A DNA stretch of 64,000 nt from Sulfuricaulis sp040901545 (GTDB lineage: Bacteria > Pseudomonadota > Gammaproteobacteria > Acidiferrobacterales > Sulfurifustaceae): NCBI RefSeq assembly GCF_040901545.1, contig NZ_JBBDYL010000043.1:1-64000 (forward strand), written 5' to 3'. Every line of letters starts with the position of its first letter. Position 1 is the first letter of the stretch. Made by a program: the position numbers and the translations under genes. Shown here piece by piece: positions 25,194 to 34,570 of this stretch. The notes beneath the pieces are model-generated. The model made no database searches, had not been told where the DNA came from, and saw only the letters and a program-made list of their open reading frames with translations.

Positions 25194-25450
25194 ACGGCAC
25201 TTGCAGATACCTGCACCAAAAGTCCCATTTGCCGCTTACCCTTATCGTATTAGCCAGCGCCCCCGCAGAAATAAAAACTAAACTGTTTATATTTACATGT
25301 GTTAAGTCGCTCAGGACTTCCGCTGACAAATATCGCTTTAATATTTTCTGGAGAGTTTCAGTTGAATTTTTCATAGTGTTCAAGGAAATTAACCGCAAAT
25401 CCATTCAATACCATTGAACACACAGCATTTACGGAAGAAAACAAATCATT
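25194..25450. other. AT-rich gap before the GT-C genes
   Basis: About 250 bp, clearly AT-rich, with an open frame (from 25109 to 25417) that has no start signal or recognisable sequence. It should hold the promoter of the downstream island; no convincing -35/-10 pair was found. Confidence 0.3.
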
Positions 25451-27421
25451 ATGATAAGGAATCATGTTGGCATCAAACTGCTGTGCTCCCTTGCCTTGAT
25501 ATTATCCGCGGCCGTCTACCTGCCGGGAATTTCAGGTCCGTTTATCTTTGACGATTACACGAACCTGCTGTTCAACAGTTACATCAAGATTCAATCACTC
25601 GATTCAGATACCTTGCATCAAGCTGCGTACTCGCTCGGTTCGGGCCCGCTGCAACGCCCAATTTCCATGCTGAGCTTCGCCTTGAATTACTATTTTGCGG
25701 GGGATTTCAAGAATACGGCGCCGTATAAACTCACCAATTTAGGTATCCACATTATCAACGGCCTTCTGTTGTTCTGGATGATGCAACTTGTCTTCTCGCG
25801 GCTTAGACAGCTCAAAAAAGTAAATATCCTGCTTAGTAATAGTGTCGCCCAGATGGTCACATTACTGGCGTTTTCCGTCGCCTTGCTGTGGCTCATACAT
25901 CCCATCCAGATCACCAGCGTGCTTTATGTAATACAGCGCATGACCGAGTTGTCTGCGATGTTTACGCTAGCGGGACTGATTTTTTATCTAAAGGGCCGGG
26001 TTCAATTTCTCTCGGGACAAAAGAATAGAGCCTGGTTGTCCGTGTTTGGCCTACTGCTATGCGGTTTGCTTGGCATGTTCAGCAAGGAAAATACCATTTT
26101 GTTGCCGGTGTTTATCCTTGCTCTGGATTTCGTTTTGTTCCCCCGTGAACGTCCATGGTCAGAATGGAGCCTCCTTCCTGTTTTATCGAAGCGAATAGTA
26201 ATCACGGCTTTTCTGGCGACCGCAGCTATCGGGCTGGTCCTGGCCATCCAGCTTGCCCTGCCTGATTACGCCGCCAGGCGGTTTAACATGCCGGAACGCC
26301 TGATGACCGAGGGGCGAGTCCTGATCTTCTACCTGTCGCTTATCCTGCTGCCGCAGATCAACCGCTTTGGGCACCAACACGACGATATTCCGATTTCAAC
26401 CTCGTTATTCGAGCCATGGACAACGCTCCCGGCGCTTATCGGAATCGTCGGCCTGTTGGTCATTGCGTTCAAGTCACGAAAAAAATTCCCCCTTATAAGC
26501 CTCGGCATATTCTGGTTCTTTGCCGGACATCTGCTGGAGTCAACGATCGTCGCACTGGAACTCGCCCATGAGCATCGAAATTATCTGCCCTCCGCAGGGA
26601 TCATAATGGCGTTATTCGGCCTTATTGACTTGAGTAATTCCAAACTTGGGCATCGAAAATTGTGGTGGGTGGTCCCTGTCATGGCGCTGATTTTCGTAGG
26701 TAGCACCAGTCTGCGTGCATCACAATGGGCCAACTACAACTCTTTCTATCGATATGAAGTTATGCATCATCCGGATTCATCGCGGGTTCAGGCCGGGTTT
26801 GCCATCTTGCTCGAAGCACAGGGACAATATAATGCCGCGTTGGAAGCGATCCGCCGCGCATATAGAATTGAACCGACAGAAACAGGATACCTCATTCAGA
26901 CGCATTTGCTCACCGCACGGTCGGGAAAACAAATTGATCCTGTTGAGCACGCTAAAACCCTGAAACTTCTCGCCGCTGAACCCCTATCAGCCACAACTTA
27001 TCTTTCCATCCAGCACATCGCCAACTGTGTTCAGACATGGTGCAAATCGTTGCAAATTTCCATGGAGGAGTGGCTCAGAGTTATTCTCAACAGAGACAAA
27101 TTGCCCGGAGACAAGTCCTTCTACCATTATGCCCTTGGCATCAGTCTTGCCAGTCAAAACAGAATAGACGAGGCGATTGAGTCGCTATGGATTTCTCATC
27201 AGATGGATCCCTTTTACCTTCATCCCCTGTTCGCCATGGCGAGTATCTACATCCAGTTGCAACAGCCAGATAATGCCGAACAGGTATTGTTGATGTTACG
27301 TAGCGCCAACGAAGATAACCCTCACCCTCGAACCAAGGAACTTGAGCTCTTGGCGGAAGACATTGAGAAATTGAAACGCGGCAAAGCAAGTATCACGTCC
27401 CGTAACCAAGAAATGCAATGA
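25451..27421 (+). CDS. GT-C/TMTC-like membrane glycosyltransferase with C-terminal repeats (paralogue 1)
   Basis: A 656-residue protein with about 10-12 transmembrane helices (residues 8-430) and a soluble C-terminal part with TPR-like helices (QGQYNAALEAIRRAYRIEPTE; QLQQPDNAEQVLLMLRS). The acidic pair after TM1 (FIFDDYTNL, D34-D35) is where GT-C enzymes of the PMT and TMTC type carry their catalytic acid. The three neighbours share motifs LLWLIHPIQITSVLYVIQRM, SKEN, DDIPISTSL and ELAHEHRNYLPS. TMTC proteins transfer mannose from a polyprenyl phosphate to protein. The acceptor here is unknown; the place behind pilA suggests pilin. It overlaps the next gene by ATGA. The fold is likely, the substrate is inference. 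Confidence 0.7.
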   Translation: MIRNHVGIKLLCSLALILSAAVYLPGISGPFIFDDYTNLLFNSYIKIQSLDSDTLHQAAYSLGSGPLQRPISMLSFALNYYFAGDFKNTAPYKLTNLGIHIINGLLLFWMMQLVFSRLRQLKKVNILLSNSVAQMVTLLAFSVALLWLIHPIQITSVLYVIQRMTELSAMFTLAGLIFYLKGRVQFLSGQKNRAWLSVFGLLLCGLLGMFSKENTILLPVFILALDFVLFPRERPWSEWSLLPVLSKRIVITAFLATAAIGLVLAIQLALPDYAARRFNMPERLMTEGRVLIFYLSLILLPQINRFGHQHDDIPISTSLFEPWTTLPALIGIVGLLVIAFKSRKKFPLISLGIFWFFAGHLLESTIVALELAHEHRNYLPSAGIIMALFGLIDLSNSKLGHRKLWWVVPVMALIFVGSTSLRASQWANYNSFYRYEVMHHPDSSRVQAGFAILLEAQGQYNAALEAIRRAYRIEPTETGYLIQTHLLTARSGKQIDPVEHAKTLKLLAAEPLSATTYLSIQHIANCVQTWCKSLQISMEEWLRVILNRDKLPGDKSFYHYALGISLASQNRIDEAIESLWISHQMDPFYLHPLFAMASIYIQLQQPDNAEQVLLMLRSANEDNPHPRTKELELLAEDIEKLKRGKASITSRNQEMQ

Positions 27422-29451
27422 GCGCAGGCTACCGACAAACCTTATTCCAGACGCTGCTCGCGCTTGTCGTCATCGGCATAGCTGCCTTCGTTACATATTA
27501 CCCGGGGCTTCATGGCCCCTTCGTTTTCGACGATCATATAAATTTTGTCGATAAGCCGGAAATCGCCATTCAGTCTCTTGAGTACAAAGCTCTGGCCGAA
27601 GCCGCCATGTCCAACGAAAGCGGTATCCTCAAGCGGCCATTGGCAGCTCTGAGTTTCGCTCTCAACTATTATTTTGCGAGTGGATTTGCAGATACTTTTG
27701 CCTTCAAAGCCACCAATCTTGGCATACACATCATTAATGCCAGCTTAGTCTTTTGGTTGTTTTCTCTTCTACTGCAAACAAGTTCAGGAAAACCGGAATT
27801 TCGGCATGCCTCCCTGCGCCCGTGGCTGCCGGGCCTTATTGCTGTCGTATGGGCTTTGCACCCGATTCAGCTCACCACGGTGTTGAGTGTCGTCCAGCGC
27901 ATGACTAGCCTTTCAGCGTTTTTTATTCTGTTAGGCCTCTTGATATTTGTTCACGGAAGGCATTTAGCGCAGAAACACGATTCACGAGGCATAACATTCA
28001 TGTGGGCCGGAATTCTGGGTGGGACTATCCTTGGACTGACGTGCAAAGAAAATGCAGCGCTGCTTCCGGCATACGCACTGATCATCGAATTGGTTTTTTT
28101 TAATAATATCCGAAACACCGTTTCCGGGCGTAAAAGACTGATCTGGGTTTATGCAACTCCACTTATTCTTCTCGTTCTGCTCGCCTTATTCTGGTTGATC
28201 AAGCACCCGGACGTGGTTCTCGGCTCATACAAGCTTCGGGAATTCACGCCAATTGAACGATTGTTGACGCAAGGTCGCGTGCTCTGGTTTTATCTCAGCC
28301 TGCTGTTGTTGCCCGGGATTAACCGCCTGACACTCTTTCATGACGACATTCCGGTCAGCACAAGCCTGGTTTTACCATGGACAACTAGCCTTGCCCTTGT
28401 GGGTATTATCGTGTCTGTGCTGGTTGCCATAACCAGCCGCAGAAAATATCCTTGGCTCAGCTTCTCAATACTGTGGTTTCTCGTCGGACACAGCATGGAA
28501 TCCAGTTTTATCGGCCTCGAGCTTGCCCATGAGCATCGCAACTACCTTCCCGGCCTCGGTCCTGTTGCTGGTGCGATCTATGTCTTAGTGCTCGGGTTTG
28601 GCCGCTTTAAGGACAAGATATTGCCAGTTGCGCTATTGCTCCTGATTGTCGCCAGCCTGGCATTTTCGACACACGTCATCGCAAGAAATTGGGCTGATGA
28701 AATCAGCCTGGCTGAGTTTATGGTAAGACACCATCCGTCCTCTGCCAGATCGCACGGAATGCTGGGGGATGTGTACTTAAAGAAAGGAAGCGATCCAATC
28801 CAATCATTAATATATTATAAAAAAGCCTCCGAGCTTGCTCCTTATGAAACAAGCTACTTAATCAGAATGGTCCTTATCGCATCTGCCGCAGAGGTTCAAT
28901 GGGCCAGAGTTTCGAAACCATGGCGCAGATCTATACCTGGCGATCTTGCTTCTATAACGCTCAACGAGCATGGTGGGGAAATGCGTTTGCAACTGGACCG
29001 GTCCATTTTTGGCAGGATAACAGAACAACTGAGATTACAACCTGTTCATGACAGGGTGGAGGGCGCGCTGAAGATATTGACCAATTGCATTCTGGAACAG
29101 CCTCAATATTGCGGATACCTGTACAAGGATACCGTTAGTTGGTATCGCCTGGCTCTCGATAACCCGCGTGGAAACATCTCTGTCCGCAAAAGGCTTTCCA
29201 CCCAACTTGTGAGACTATACCTTGAGCGTGGCAACTTAAGACAGGCTTTACGCGTGGCAGAAGAAGCCAGAAGCCTTGATCCATTGCAACCCGCTCTTGC
29301 GATCATGGAGGCGAACATACACGTCCTGGCTGATAGACCGGATAAAGCAAATGGGATCATACGTAGCCTGATGGAATCTGGCATCACTTTGAGCAAGACC
29401 GACCAAGAAGAAGCCGAGAAGATTCTTGTTATAATCAAGCAGCAACACTAA
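27418..29451 (+). CDS. GT-C/TMTC-like membrane glycosyltransferase with C-terminal repeats (paralogue 2)
   Basis: A 677-residue paralogue of the gene before it, with the same layout. TM1 is followed by FVFDDHINF (D38-D39), then RPLAALSFALNYYFASG, ALHPIQLTTVLSVVQRM, CKENAALLPAY, HDDIPVSTSL and ELAHEHRNYLPGLG. The soluble tail (from about residue 440) contains TPR-like helices (NLRQALRVAEEARSLDPLQP). The start overlaps the upstream stop (ATGA), so the pair is translationally coupled. The tail diverges more than the membrane part, as if the paralogues recognise different acceptors or sites. AT-rich patches suggest acquisition from elsewhere. Confidence 0.7.
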   Translation: MSAGYRQTLFQTLLALVVIGIAAFVTYYPGLHGPFVFDDHINFVDKPEIAIQSLEYKALAEAAMSNESGILKRPLAALSFALNYYFASGFADTFAFKATNLGIHIINASLVFWLFSLLLQTSSGKPEFRHASLRPWLPGLIAVVWALHPIQLTTVLSVVQRMTSLSAFFILLGLLIFVHGRHLAQKHDSRGITFMWAGILGGTILGLTCKENAALLPAYALIIELVFFNNIRNTVSGRKRLIWVYATPLILLVLLALFWLIKHPDVVLGSYKLREFTPIERLLTQGRVLWFYLSLLLLPGINRLTLFHDDIPVSTSLVLPWTTSLALVGIIVSVLVAITSRRKYPWLSFSILWFLVGHSMESSFIGLELAHEHRNYLPGLGPVAGAIYVLVLGFGRFKDKILPVALLLLIVASLAFSTHVIARNWADEISLAEFMVRHHPSSARSHGMLGDVYLKKGSDPIQSLIYYKKASELAPYETSYLIRMVLIASAAEVQWARVSKPWRRSIPGDLASITLNEHGGEMRLQLDRSIFGRITEQLRLQPVHDRVEGALKILTNCILEQPQYCGYLYKDTVSWYRLALDNPRGNISVRKRLSTQLVRLYLERGNLRQALRVAEEARSLDPLQPALAIMEANIHVLADRPDKANGIIRSLMESGITLSKTDQEEAEKILVIIKQQH

Positions 29452-29501
29452 AAGCCTCTTGCCAAACAATACCGCAGCACATAACAAGATCAAACCTGAT
29501 A

Positions 29502-31589
29502 ATGATTTCGTCCCTTCAGAAACCTGCACGTCTGCCGATTCATGCCTTGGTGCATTTTTTAGTTCTCGCACCGCTATTGATCTTGACGGTCCTGGCCTAT
29601 TACCCCGGACTGAATGGGCCATTTGTACTCGACGATAGCGGGAACATTATCTCGAATAAAGCTATCGCCATACACGATCTCGATCTGCAGAGTTTGCATC
29701 AGGCAGCTTGGAGCAATGATACTGGTCCGCTGAAGCGTCCACTTGCCAGCCTGAGCTTTGCGATAAATCACTACTTCTCGGGAGGCTTCGAAACAAGTTT
29801 CGGTTTTAAAACCACCAACCTTTGCATTCATCTCATCAATACCATACTGGTTTACTTTTTATCTCTTGCGCTCGTACACACACCTATCCTGAAGCTGTCA
29901 TCCAAAGAGAGGCTCATCATCGTTGCATTCACCACCGCCCTCTGGGCGCTCCATCCTATTCAGCTGACGAGCGTGCTCTACACCGTACAAAGAATGAACA
30001 GCCTCTCGGCTTTGTTTGTTATTGCGGGTCTAATTGCATTCGTGCGCGGGAGACAGAGTTATGTAACGGCTACTAACAAGGGAATCGGGGTGATGTTGTG
30101 TGGAGTTCTTCTCGGCACGCTACTCGGTCTGACATCGAAGGAAAATGCCCTGCTCCTTCCGCTATTTGCCGCAAGCATTGAATACATATTTTTTGACCGT
30201 ACAAGACTTTCTATTGACGCACGCACTAAGCTACACATATTTTATTTGGGAATTGTAGTTATTCCTGCCATTCTGTTCGCCACATATCTCATCATGCATC
30301 CTGAGCTTGTGCTGAGCGCCTATGCGGAGCGAAACTTCACTCTGACTGAACGTCTGATGACAGAGGCGCGTGTACTATGGTTTTACGTGGGCCTCATCCT
30401 GCTACCTGATTTTAGGTTTTTTGGTCTCTTTCATGATGACATCCCTATCAGTACTGGAATCTTGAATCCCTACGATACCCTGCCGGCGATTCTGGGTATT
30501 TATGCACTGTTGTTATTCGTGCTTTTAAGACACAAGCGATATCCCGTCGCCGGATTTTCGATACTCTGGTTTATGATTGGTCATGTGCTCGAATCAAGTA
30601 TTTTCGGTCTCGAAATTGCCTATGAGTATCGCAACTATCTACCAAGTTTTGGCATTTTCTTTGGTGTGAGTTATCTGGCCATCCTTCTCCTTCGGCATAC
30701 CAAAGTGATAAGAGTTGGCACTTGGGCATTTATACTGCTGTTGCTCTCTCTTTTGACCTTTGATACTTGGAGCCTGGCTGGCACATGGAACAACGCCTAC
30801 GCTCTGGCAGAGCATACTGTCTACAATCACCCCAACTCTCCACAGGCCAACGATTACGCCGCACGCACAAACTTGGAGATGGGGTATATCGATAAAGCGA
30901 TCCGTTACCTAGAAAATGGTGTGCGTATTGCGCCAAATGAAGTCGGATTTCGACTTGACATGCAGATAGTGCTTACCAGTTTCGCTGCCGATGTAAATGA
31001 TTCCATATCCCGGACAACAGGCGACACAACAAAATTGACCGCCGTTACCATCTCGGGATTACCACCGAACATACGCTGGAAAACGGAAAATGGTCGGCTG
31101 CAGCTATCAACCGACGTCTCTTCCATGAATCAAATAAAACAGCTGCTCCGCAATGAACCGATCACAGTTCATGGAATTATCTCGCTCGATAACCTTCGTG
31201 AATGTATCCTTATCCCGCCGTACCGCTGCCGTTCCCTGTATCCCCAAGCGCTCAAGTGGTTAATAATTGCTGCTGCGAATAACAAAACCTCTCCCGAATA
31301 TCATGCCCTGATATCAAGCAACGCAGCCGAGCTATTGGCAGGTAAGGAGCAATATAATAAGGCACTCGTGTATATCACGGCTGCTGTCGATGCAGCGCCT
31401 GACAGAATCTACTATGGGCTCCGGAAAGCTGAGTATTTGATACAGCTAGGAAGACTAAACGAGGCGAAGGTGCTTCTGAACAACATCTCGGACAACAACC
31501 CTGAATCACGGCTTCAACGGGGTTCCCACCAGAATCTGTACGACAAACTATTAGACAGGTACAGAGACCTTCAAAAACCGATACAGTGA
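29502..31589 (+). CDS. GT-C/TMTC-like membrane glycosyltransferase with C-terminal repeats (paralogue 3)
   Basis: A 695-residue third paralogue. It has FVLDDSGNI after TM1 (D44-D45), LWALHPIQLTSVLYTVQRM, SKENALLLPLF, HDDIPISTGI and EIAYEYRNYLPSFG, where the HEHRNYLP of the others is YEYRNYLP. The tail from about residue 440 has TPR-like repeats (MGYIDKAIRYLENGVRIAPNE; KEQYNKALVYITAAVDAAPD; LGRLNEAKVLL). It starts 50 bp after paralogue 2. The tandem triplication suggests successive sugars or several acceptors. Alternative roles, such as modifying another exported protein or lipid, cannot be excluded. Confidence 0.7.
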   Translation: MISSLQKPARLPIHALVHFLVLAPLLILTVLAYYPGLNGPFVLDDSGNIISNKAIAIHDLDLQSLHQAAWSNDTGPLKRPLASLSFAINHYFSGGFETSFGFKTTNLCIHLINTILVYFLSLALVHTPILKLSSKERLIIVAFTTALWALHPIQLTSVLYTVQRMNSLSALFVIAGLIAFVRGRQSYVTATNKGIGVMLCGVLLGTLLGLTSKENALLLPLFAASIEYIFFDRTRLSIDARTKLHIFYLGIVVIPAILFATYLIMHPELVLSAYAERNFTLTERLMTEARVLWFYVGLILLPDFRFFGLFHDDIPISTGILNPYDTLPAILGIYALLLFVLLRHKRYPVAGFSILWFMIGHVLESSIFGLEIAYEYRNYLPSFGIFFGVSYLAILLLRHTKVIRVGTWAFILLLLSLLTFDTWSLAGTWNNAYALAEHTVYNHPNSPQANDYAARTNLEMGYIDKAIRYLENGVRIAPNEVGFRLDMQIVLTSFAADVNDSISRTTGDTTKLTAVTISGLPPNIRWKTENGRLQLSTDVSSMNQIKQLLRNEPITVHGIISLDNLRECILIPPYRCRSLYPQALKWLIIAAANNKTSPEYHALISSNAAELLAGKEQYNKALVYITAAVDAAPDRIYYGLRKAEYLIQLGRLNEAKVLLNNISDNNPESRLQRGSHQNLYDKLLDRYRDLQKPIQ

Positions 31590-31691
31590 CCCGTCATGTC
31601 CGCAGCTTCCTGACTGGGCGAGAATTTTTAATGGACTGGACTATACTTCAGGCAAGCCGAAACGGTCTTCGAAGGTCACTAAATTACAAAA

Positions 31692-32549
31692 ATGAATCGT
31701 ATATCCGTTATTATCCCTGCTAAAAATGAGGAAGAAGGGCTGGCGCTAATCCTTCCACGGATACGCGAGAAACTCCCTGACGCAGAAATCATCGTAGTCA
31801 ATGATGGTTCCTCCGACAACACTATAAAAGTTTGCAACCAATATGCGACCCGCGTCGTTACACACCCATACAGCATGGGCAACGGCGCTGCCGTGAAATC
31901 AGGGGCGCGCGCTGCGAGTGGCGAGATCCTGTTATTCATGGATGCCGACGGTCAACACCAGCCGGAGGACATCCGCCGATTGTTGGAGCGACTGGACGAA
32001 AACTATGACATGGTCGTTGGAGCGCGGGACAGTGATTCACAGTCAAGCATAGGCAGATCCTATGCCAACAAGATATATAACCGGCTGGCGAGCTGGATGG
32101 TGGGGACTCGGATAGATGACTTGACATCAGGATTCCGAGCTGTCCGCGCCGACAAATTCAGGAAATTTCTCCACCTGCTGCCGAACGGATTTTCATATCC
32201 TACGACGATCACGATGAGCTTTTTCCGTGCCGGTCACCCGGTCGCGTACGTCCCGATCGTCACCGGCCAGCGCGAAGGCAAAAGCCATATCCGTATCGTC
32301 CACGATGGAGTTCGGTTTTTGCTTATTATTTTCAAGATTGGCACTCTTTACGCGCCACTGAAGCTGTTTTTCCCTGTCAGCCTCGGTTTTTTTCTCACCG
32401 GCCTGTTTTATTACCTCTACACGTTTATTCAGTACCAGCGATTTACCAACATGAGCGCATTCCTTTTCATCACTTCCGTGCTTGTATTTCTCATCGGTCT
32501 GGTATCCGAACAAATTACCGCTTTGAATTTCAAAGACAGTGAAAAATAG
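31692..32549 (+). CDS. Family 2 glycosyltransferase, polyprenyl-phosphate sugar synthase type
   Basis: A 285-residue GT-A enzyme. The nucleotide-sugar site starts ISVIIPAKNEEEGL with VVNDGSSDNT; the DxD metal motif is in LFMDADGQHQPED. The catalytic domain (about residues 1-210) resembles dolichol-phosphate mannose synthase (DPM1), and two C-terminal transmembrane helices anchor it. Such enzymes charge polyprenyl phosphate with one sugar on the cytoplasmic face, which is the donor type used by GT-C enzymes. It could therefore feed the three upstream paralogues. The sugar is unknown. It overlaps the next gene by 11 bp. Confidence 0.8.
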   Translation: MNRISVIIPAKNEEEGLALILPRIREKLPDAEIIVVNDGSSDNTIKVCNQYATRVVTHPYSMGNGAAVKSGARAASGEILLFMDADGQHQPEDIRRLLERLDENYDMVVGARDSDSQSSIGRSYANKIYNRLASWMVGTRIDDLTSGFRAVRADKFRKFLHLLPNGFSYPTTITMSFFRAGHPVAYVPIVTGQREGKSHIRIVHDGVRFLLIIFKIGTLYAPLKLFFPVSLGFFLTGLFYYLYTFIQYQRFTNMSAFLFITSVLVFLIGLVSEQITALNFKDSEK

Positions 32550-33345
32550 ACCAATTCCCGAAGCACGAAAAGCCGCCATCATCGATACACTGGTGACACC
32601 CGCGCCAAGGTATCTGATGCGGCTGGTGTTAATCGAACAATTCGTGGAGCGACTGCCTTCGAACATCCAATCATTCCTTGAGATCGGCCCCGGAATGGGC
32701 GACCTGAGTCTGTATCTCGGCCGTCGATTTCCGGAAGCGCGCGGTGTACTGCTGGATTTTTCCAGCGACTGTATCGATATCCTGCGACAACGAACCTCAG
32801 GCAATCCGCGACTGCAGTTACGCACCGGCGATTTCATGACCATGTCTCATGAGGGAAACTACGATCTCATCATTGCCTGTGAAGTCTTCGAACACATAGA
32901 CGATGACAAGACAGCTTTTCGGATTGTCTCCGGTTTGCTTAATCCCGGCGGGTATTTCATTTTTTCGGCGCCGGCCTTCATGCGGAAGTGGCAACGTGCT
33001 GATGAATATGCCGGCCATTATCGCCGCTATGAGCGCGCCGAACTCATCGAAAAATTCACTCTCCACGGTTTTCGGATTGATGCCATGTGGTCCTTCGGCT
33101 TTCCCGTTACCGAACTTCTCTACCCGGTCCGCCAGCTTTATTACGGCCTCTCTCTCCGCGGAAAAAAATTGTCGAAAGAAGATTCCACCAAGCGAAGCGG
33201 CATCGAGCGACCACTGATCGGCAAAAACAGCGCGCGGTTTCTGGCCAATCTTCTTCGGCCATTCTATTTTCTGCAAAACCGGGTTAAAAACACCAATCTC
33301 GGTGACGGGTTTCTGGTCTTGGCGCAAAAGGTCCGCCCGGCGTGA
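32539..33345 (+). CDS. Class I SAM-dependent methyltransferase
   Basis: A 268-residue methyltransferase. Motif I is SFLEIGPGMGDLSLYLG, with the acidic LLDFS after beta-2 and CEVFEHIDDD at motif post-II. The start is a GTG inside the end of the GT2 gene (11-bp overlap), and the stop overlaps the next GTG (GTGA). In this setting it probably methylates a sugar or lipid-linked intermediate; substrate is not determinable. Soluble, cytoplasmic. Confidence 0.75.
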   Translation: MKNRPIPEARKAAIIDTLVTPAPRYLMRLVLIEQFVERLPSNIQSFLEIGPGMGDLSLYLGRRFPEARGVLLDFSSDCIDILRQRTSGNPRLQLRTGDFMTMSHEGNYDLIIACEVFEHIDDDKTAFRIVSGLLNPGGYFIFSAPAFMRKWQRADEYAGHYRRYERAELIEKFTLHGFRIDAMWSFGFPVTELLYPVRQLYYGLSLRGKKLSKEDSTKRSGIERPLIGKNSARFLANLLRPFYFLQNRVKNTNLGDGFLVLAQKVRPA

Positions 33346-34550
33346 TCTCCGGACGAGAGGGAAAGCACGACAGACAGGTACCCGTGGAAGTCACCATCCT
33401 CGGCGTGCATGTGAAATCCGCGGGATATCCCAACGTAGCCTTTCGCATACGTGACCTGGTTCGCTCACCTGTGCTGCAAACACGGGAAATAAATTTCCCC
33501 TTTAGCGCCACTCCACCTTATGGCGGTTCCCGTTCACGTGTCTTGAAACCATTGAAATGGTTGTGGATCACGCTACGTTTTTTTTATGCGCATATACATG
33601 TTTTGTCTGCCTATTTCTGGCGAGGCTGCCCGCGCAGGCTATATGTCCCCTATCCCTCTGCCTTGGTGCTTTTTTGCCTGTCGCTGCTGCCCAAGTTCTG
33701 GCGCCCTAGGCAGATGATCGCGGACTGTTTCATTTCGCTTTACGATACGGCCATCACCGACAGAACGCTTTTTCAACCCCTCTCGTGGTTTGCGCGCATC
33801 CTGAGATCGGTGGAATCGCGTGGTTACCGGGCCGCCGACATGGTGATTGTGGACACGGATTTGAACGCCGCTTATTTCACTAAAACCTTCGGGCTTGCTC
33901 CAACAAGAATCATGGCCCTGCCACTCAGCATCGATGAGTCCCGCTTTCGGCCGGCACCGTACCAAGCACACGAAGGTCCGTGCAAGGTGCTCTTCATAGG
34001 CACTTTTGTCCCCTTGCAGGGAGTCGATGTGATCGCGCATGCGGCGGTGTCGCTGGAATCCCGCCGCGATATACGATTCCGGCTCGTAGGATTTGGACAG
34101 ATGGCAAAGGCTGTGGAGCAAATTTTCCGGAATCACTCCCCGTCAAACGTTGACTGGATCACACCATGGATGGACAGCGAAGAGCTGGCGCAGGAAATCC
34201 GGAGTGCTGACATTTGCCTTGGGATTTTCGGCGCGGGCCCCAAGGTACAGCGCGTATGGCCGCTCAAAAACTATGCGTACATGGCCGTCGGGCGCACAAT
34301 CATTACCGCGGACACTTTACATACGCGTCAGATGTTGCAACGCACGGATGCCGCGCCATTCTTGACCGTTCCGCCGGGGGATCCCGCCGCGCTGGCGAAC
34401 GCCATCGCCGGACTCGCCACAGACCCCGAACGACGCCGAAGGTATGCTGAAAACGCCCGTACCTTTTACGAAAAAAACCTGTCCTCGCAGGATGCGGTAA
34501 AACAGATTGTTATGCTATTTACACGCGGTCCTTTCACCACCCCTGCTTGA
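33342..34550 (+). CDS. Family 4 glycosyltransferase
   Basis: A 402-residue GT-B enzyme. The C-terminal half has the GT4 pattern VLFIGTFVPLQGVDVIAHAA, then RLVGFGQM, the WMDSEELAQEIRSADICLGIFG loop and the acidic donor-site region around KVQRVWPLKNYAYMAVGR. The N-terminal acceptor domain begins EVTILGVHVKSAGYPN. It starts at a GTG overlapping the methyltransferase stop. It probably extends a lipid-linked glycan on the cytoplasmic face. The donor cannot be identified. Confidence 0.78.
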   Translation: MISGREGKHDRQVPVEVTILGVHVKSAGYPNVAFRIRDLVRSPVLQTREINFPFSATPPYGGSRSRVLKPLKWLWITLRFFYAHIHVLSAYFWRGCPRRLYVPYPSALVLFCLSLLPKFWRPRQMIADCFISLYDTAITDRTLFQPLSWFARILRSVESRGYRAADMVIVDTDLNAAYFTKTFGLAPTRIMALPLSIDESRFRPAPYQAHEGPCKVLFIGTFVPLQGVDVIAHAAVSLESRRDIRFRLVGFGQMAKAVEQIFRNHSPSNVDWITPWMDSEELAQEIRSADICLGIFGAGPKVQRVWPLKNYAYMAVGRTIITADTLHTRQMLQRTDAAPFLTVPPGDPAALANAIAGLATDPERRRRYAENARTFYEKNLSSQDAVKQIVMLFTRGPFTTPA

Positions 34551-34570
34551 CATATCCAGAAATCACAGGA

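Noticed and set aside
25109..25417. 102-codon frame after pilA
   Set aside because: It runs through the pilA terminator hairpin; composition is that of non-coding AT-rich DNA.
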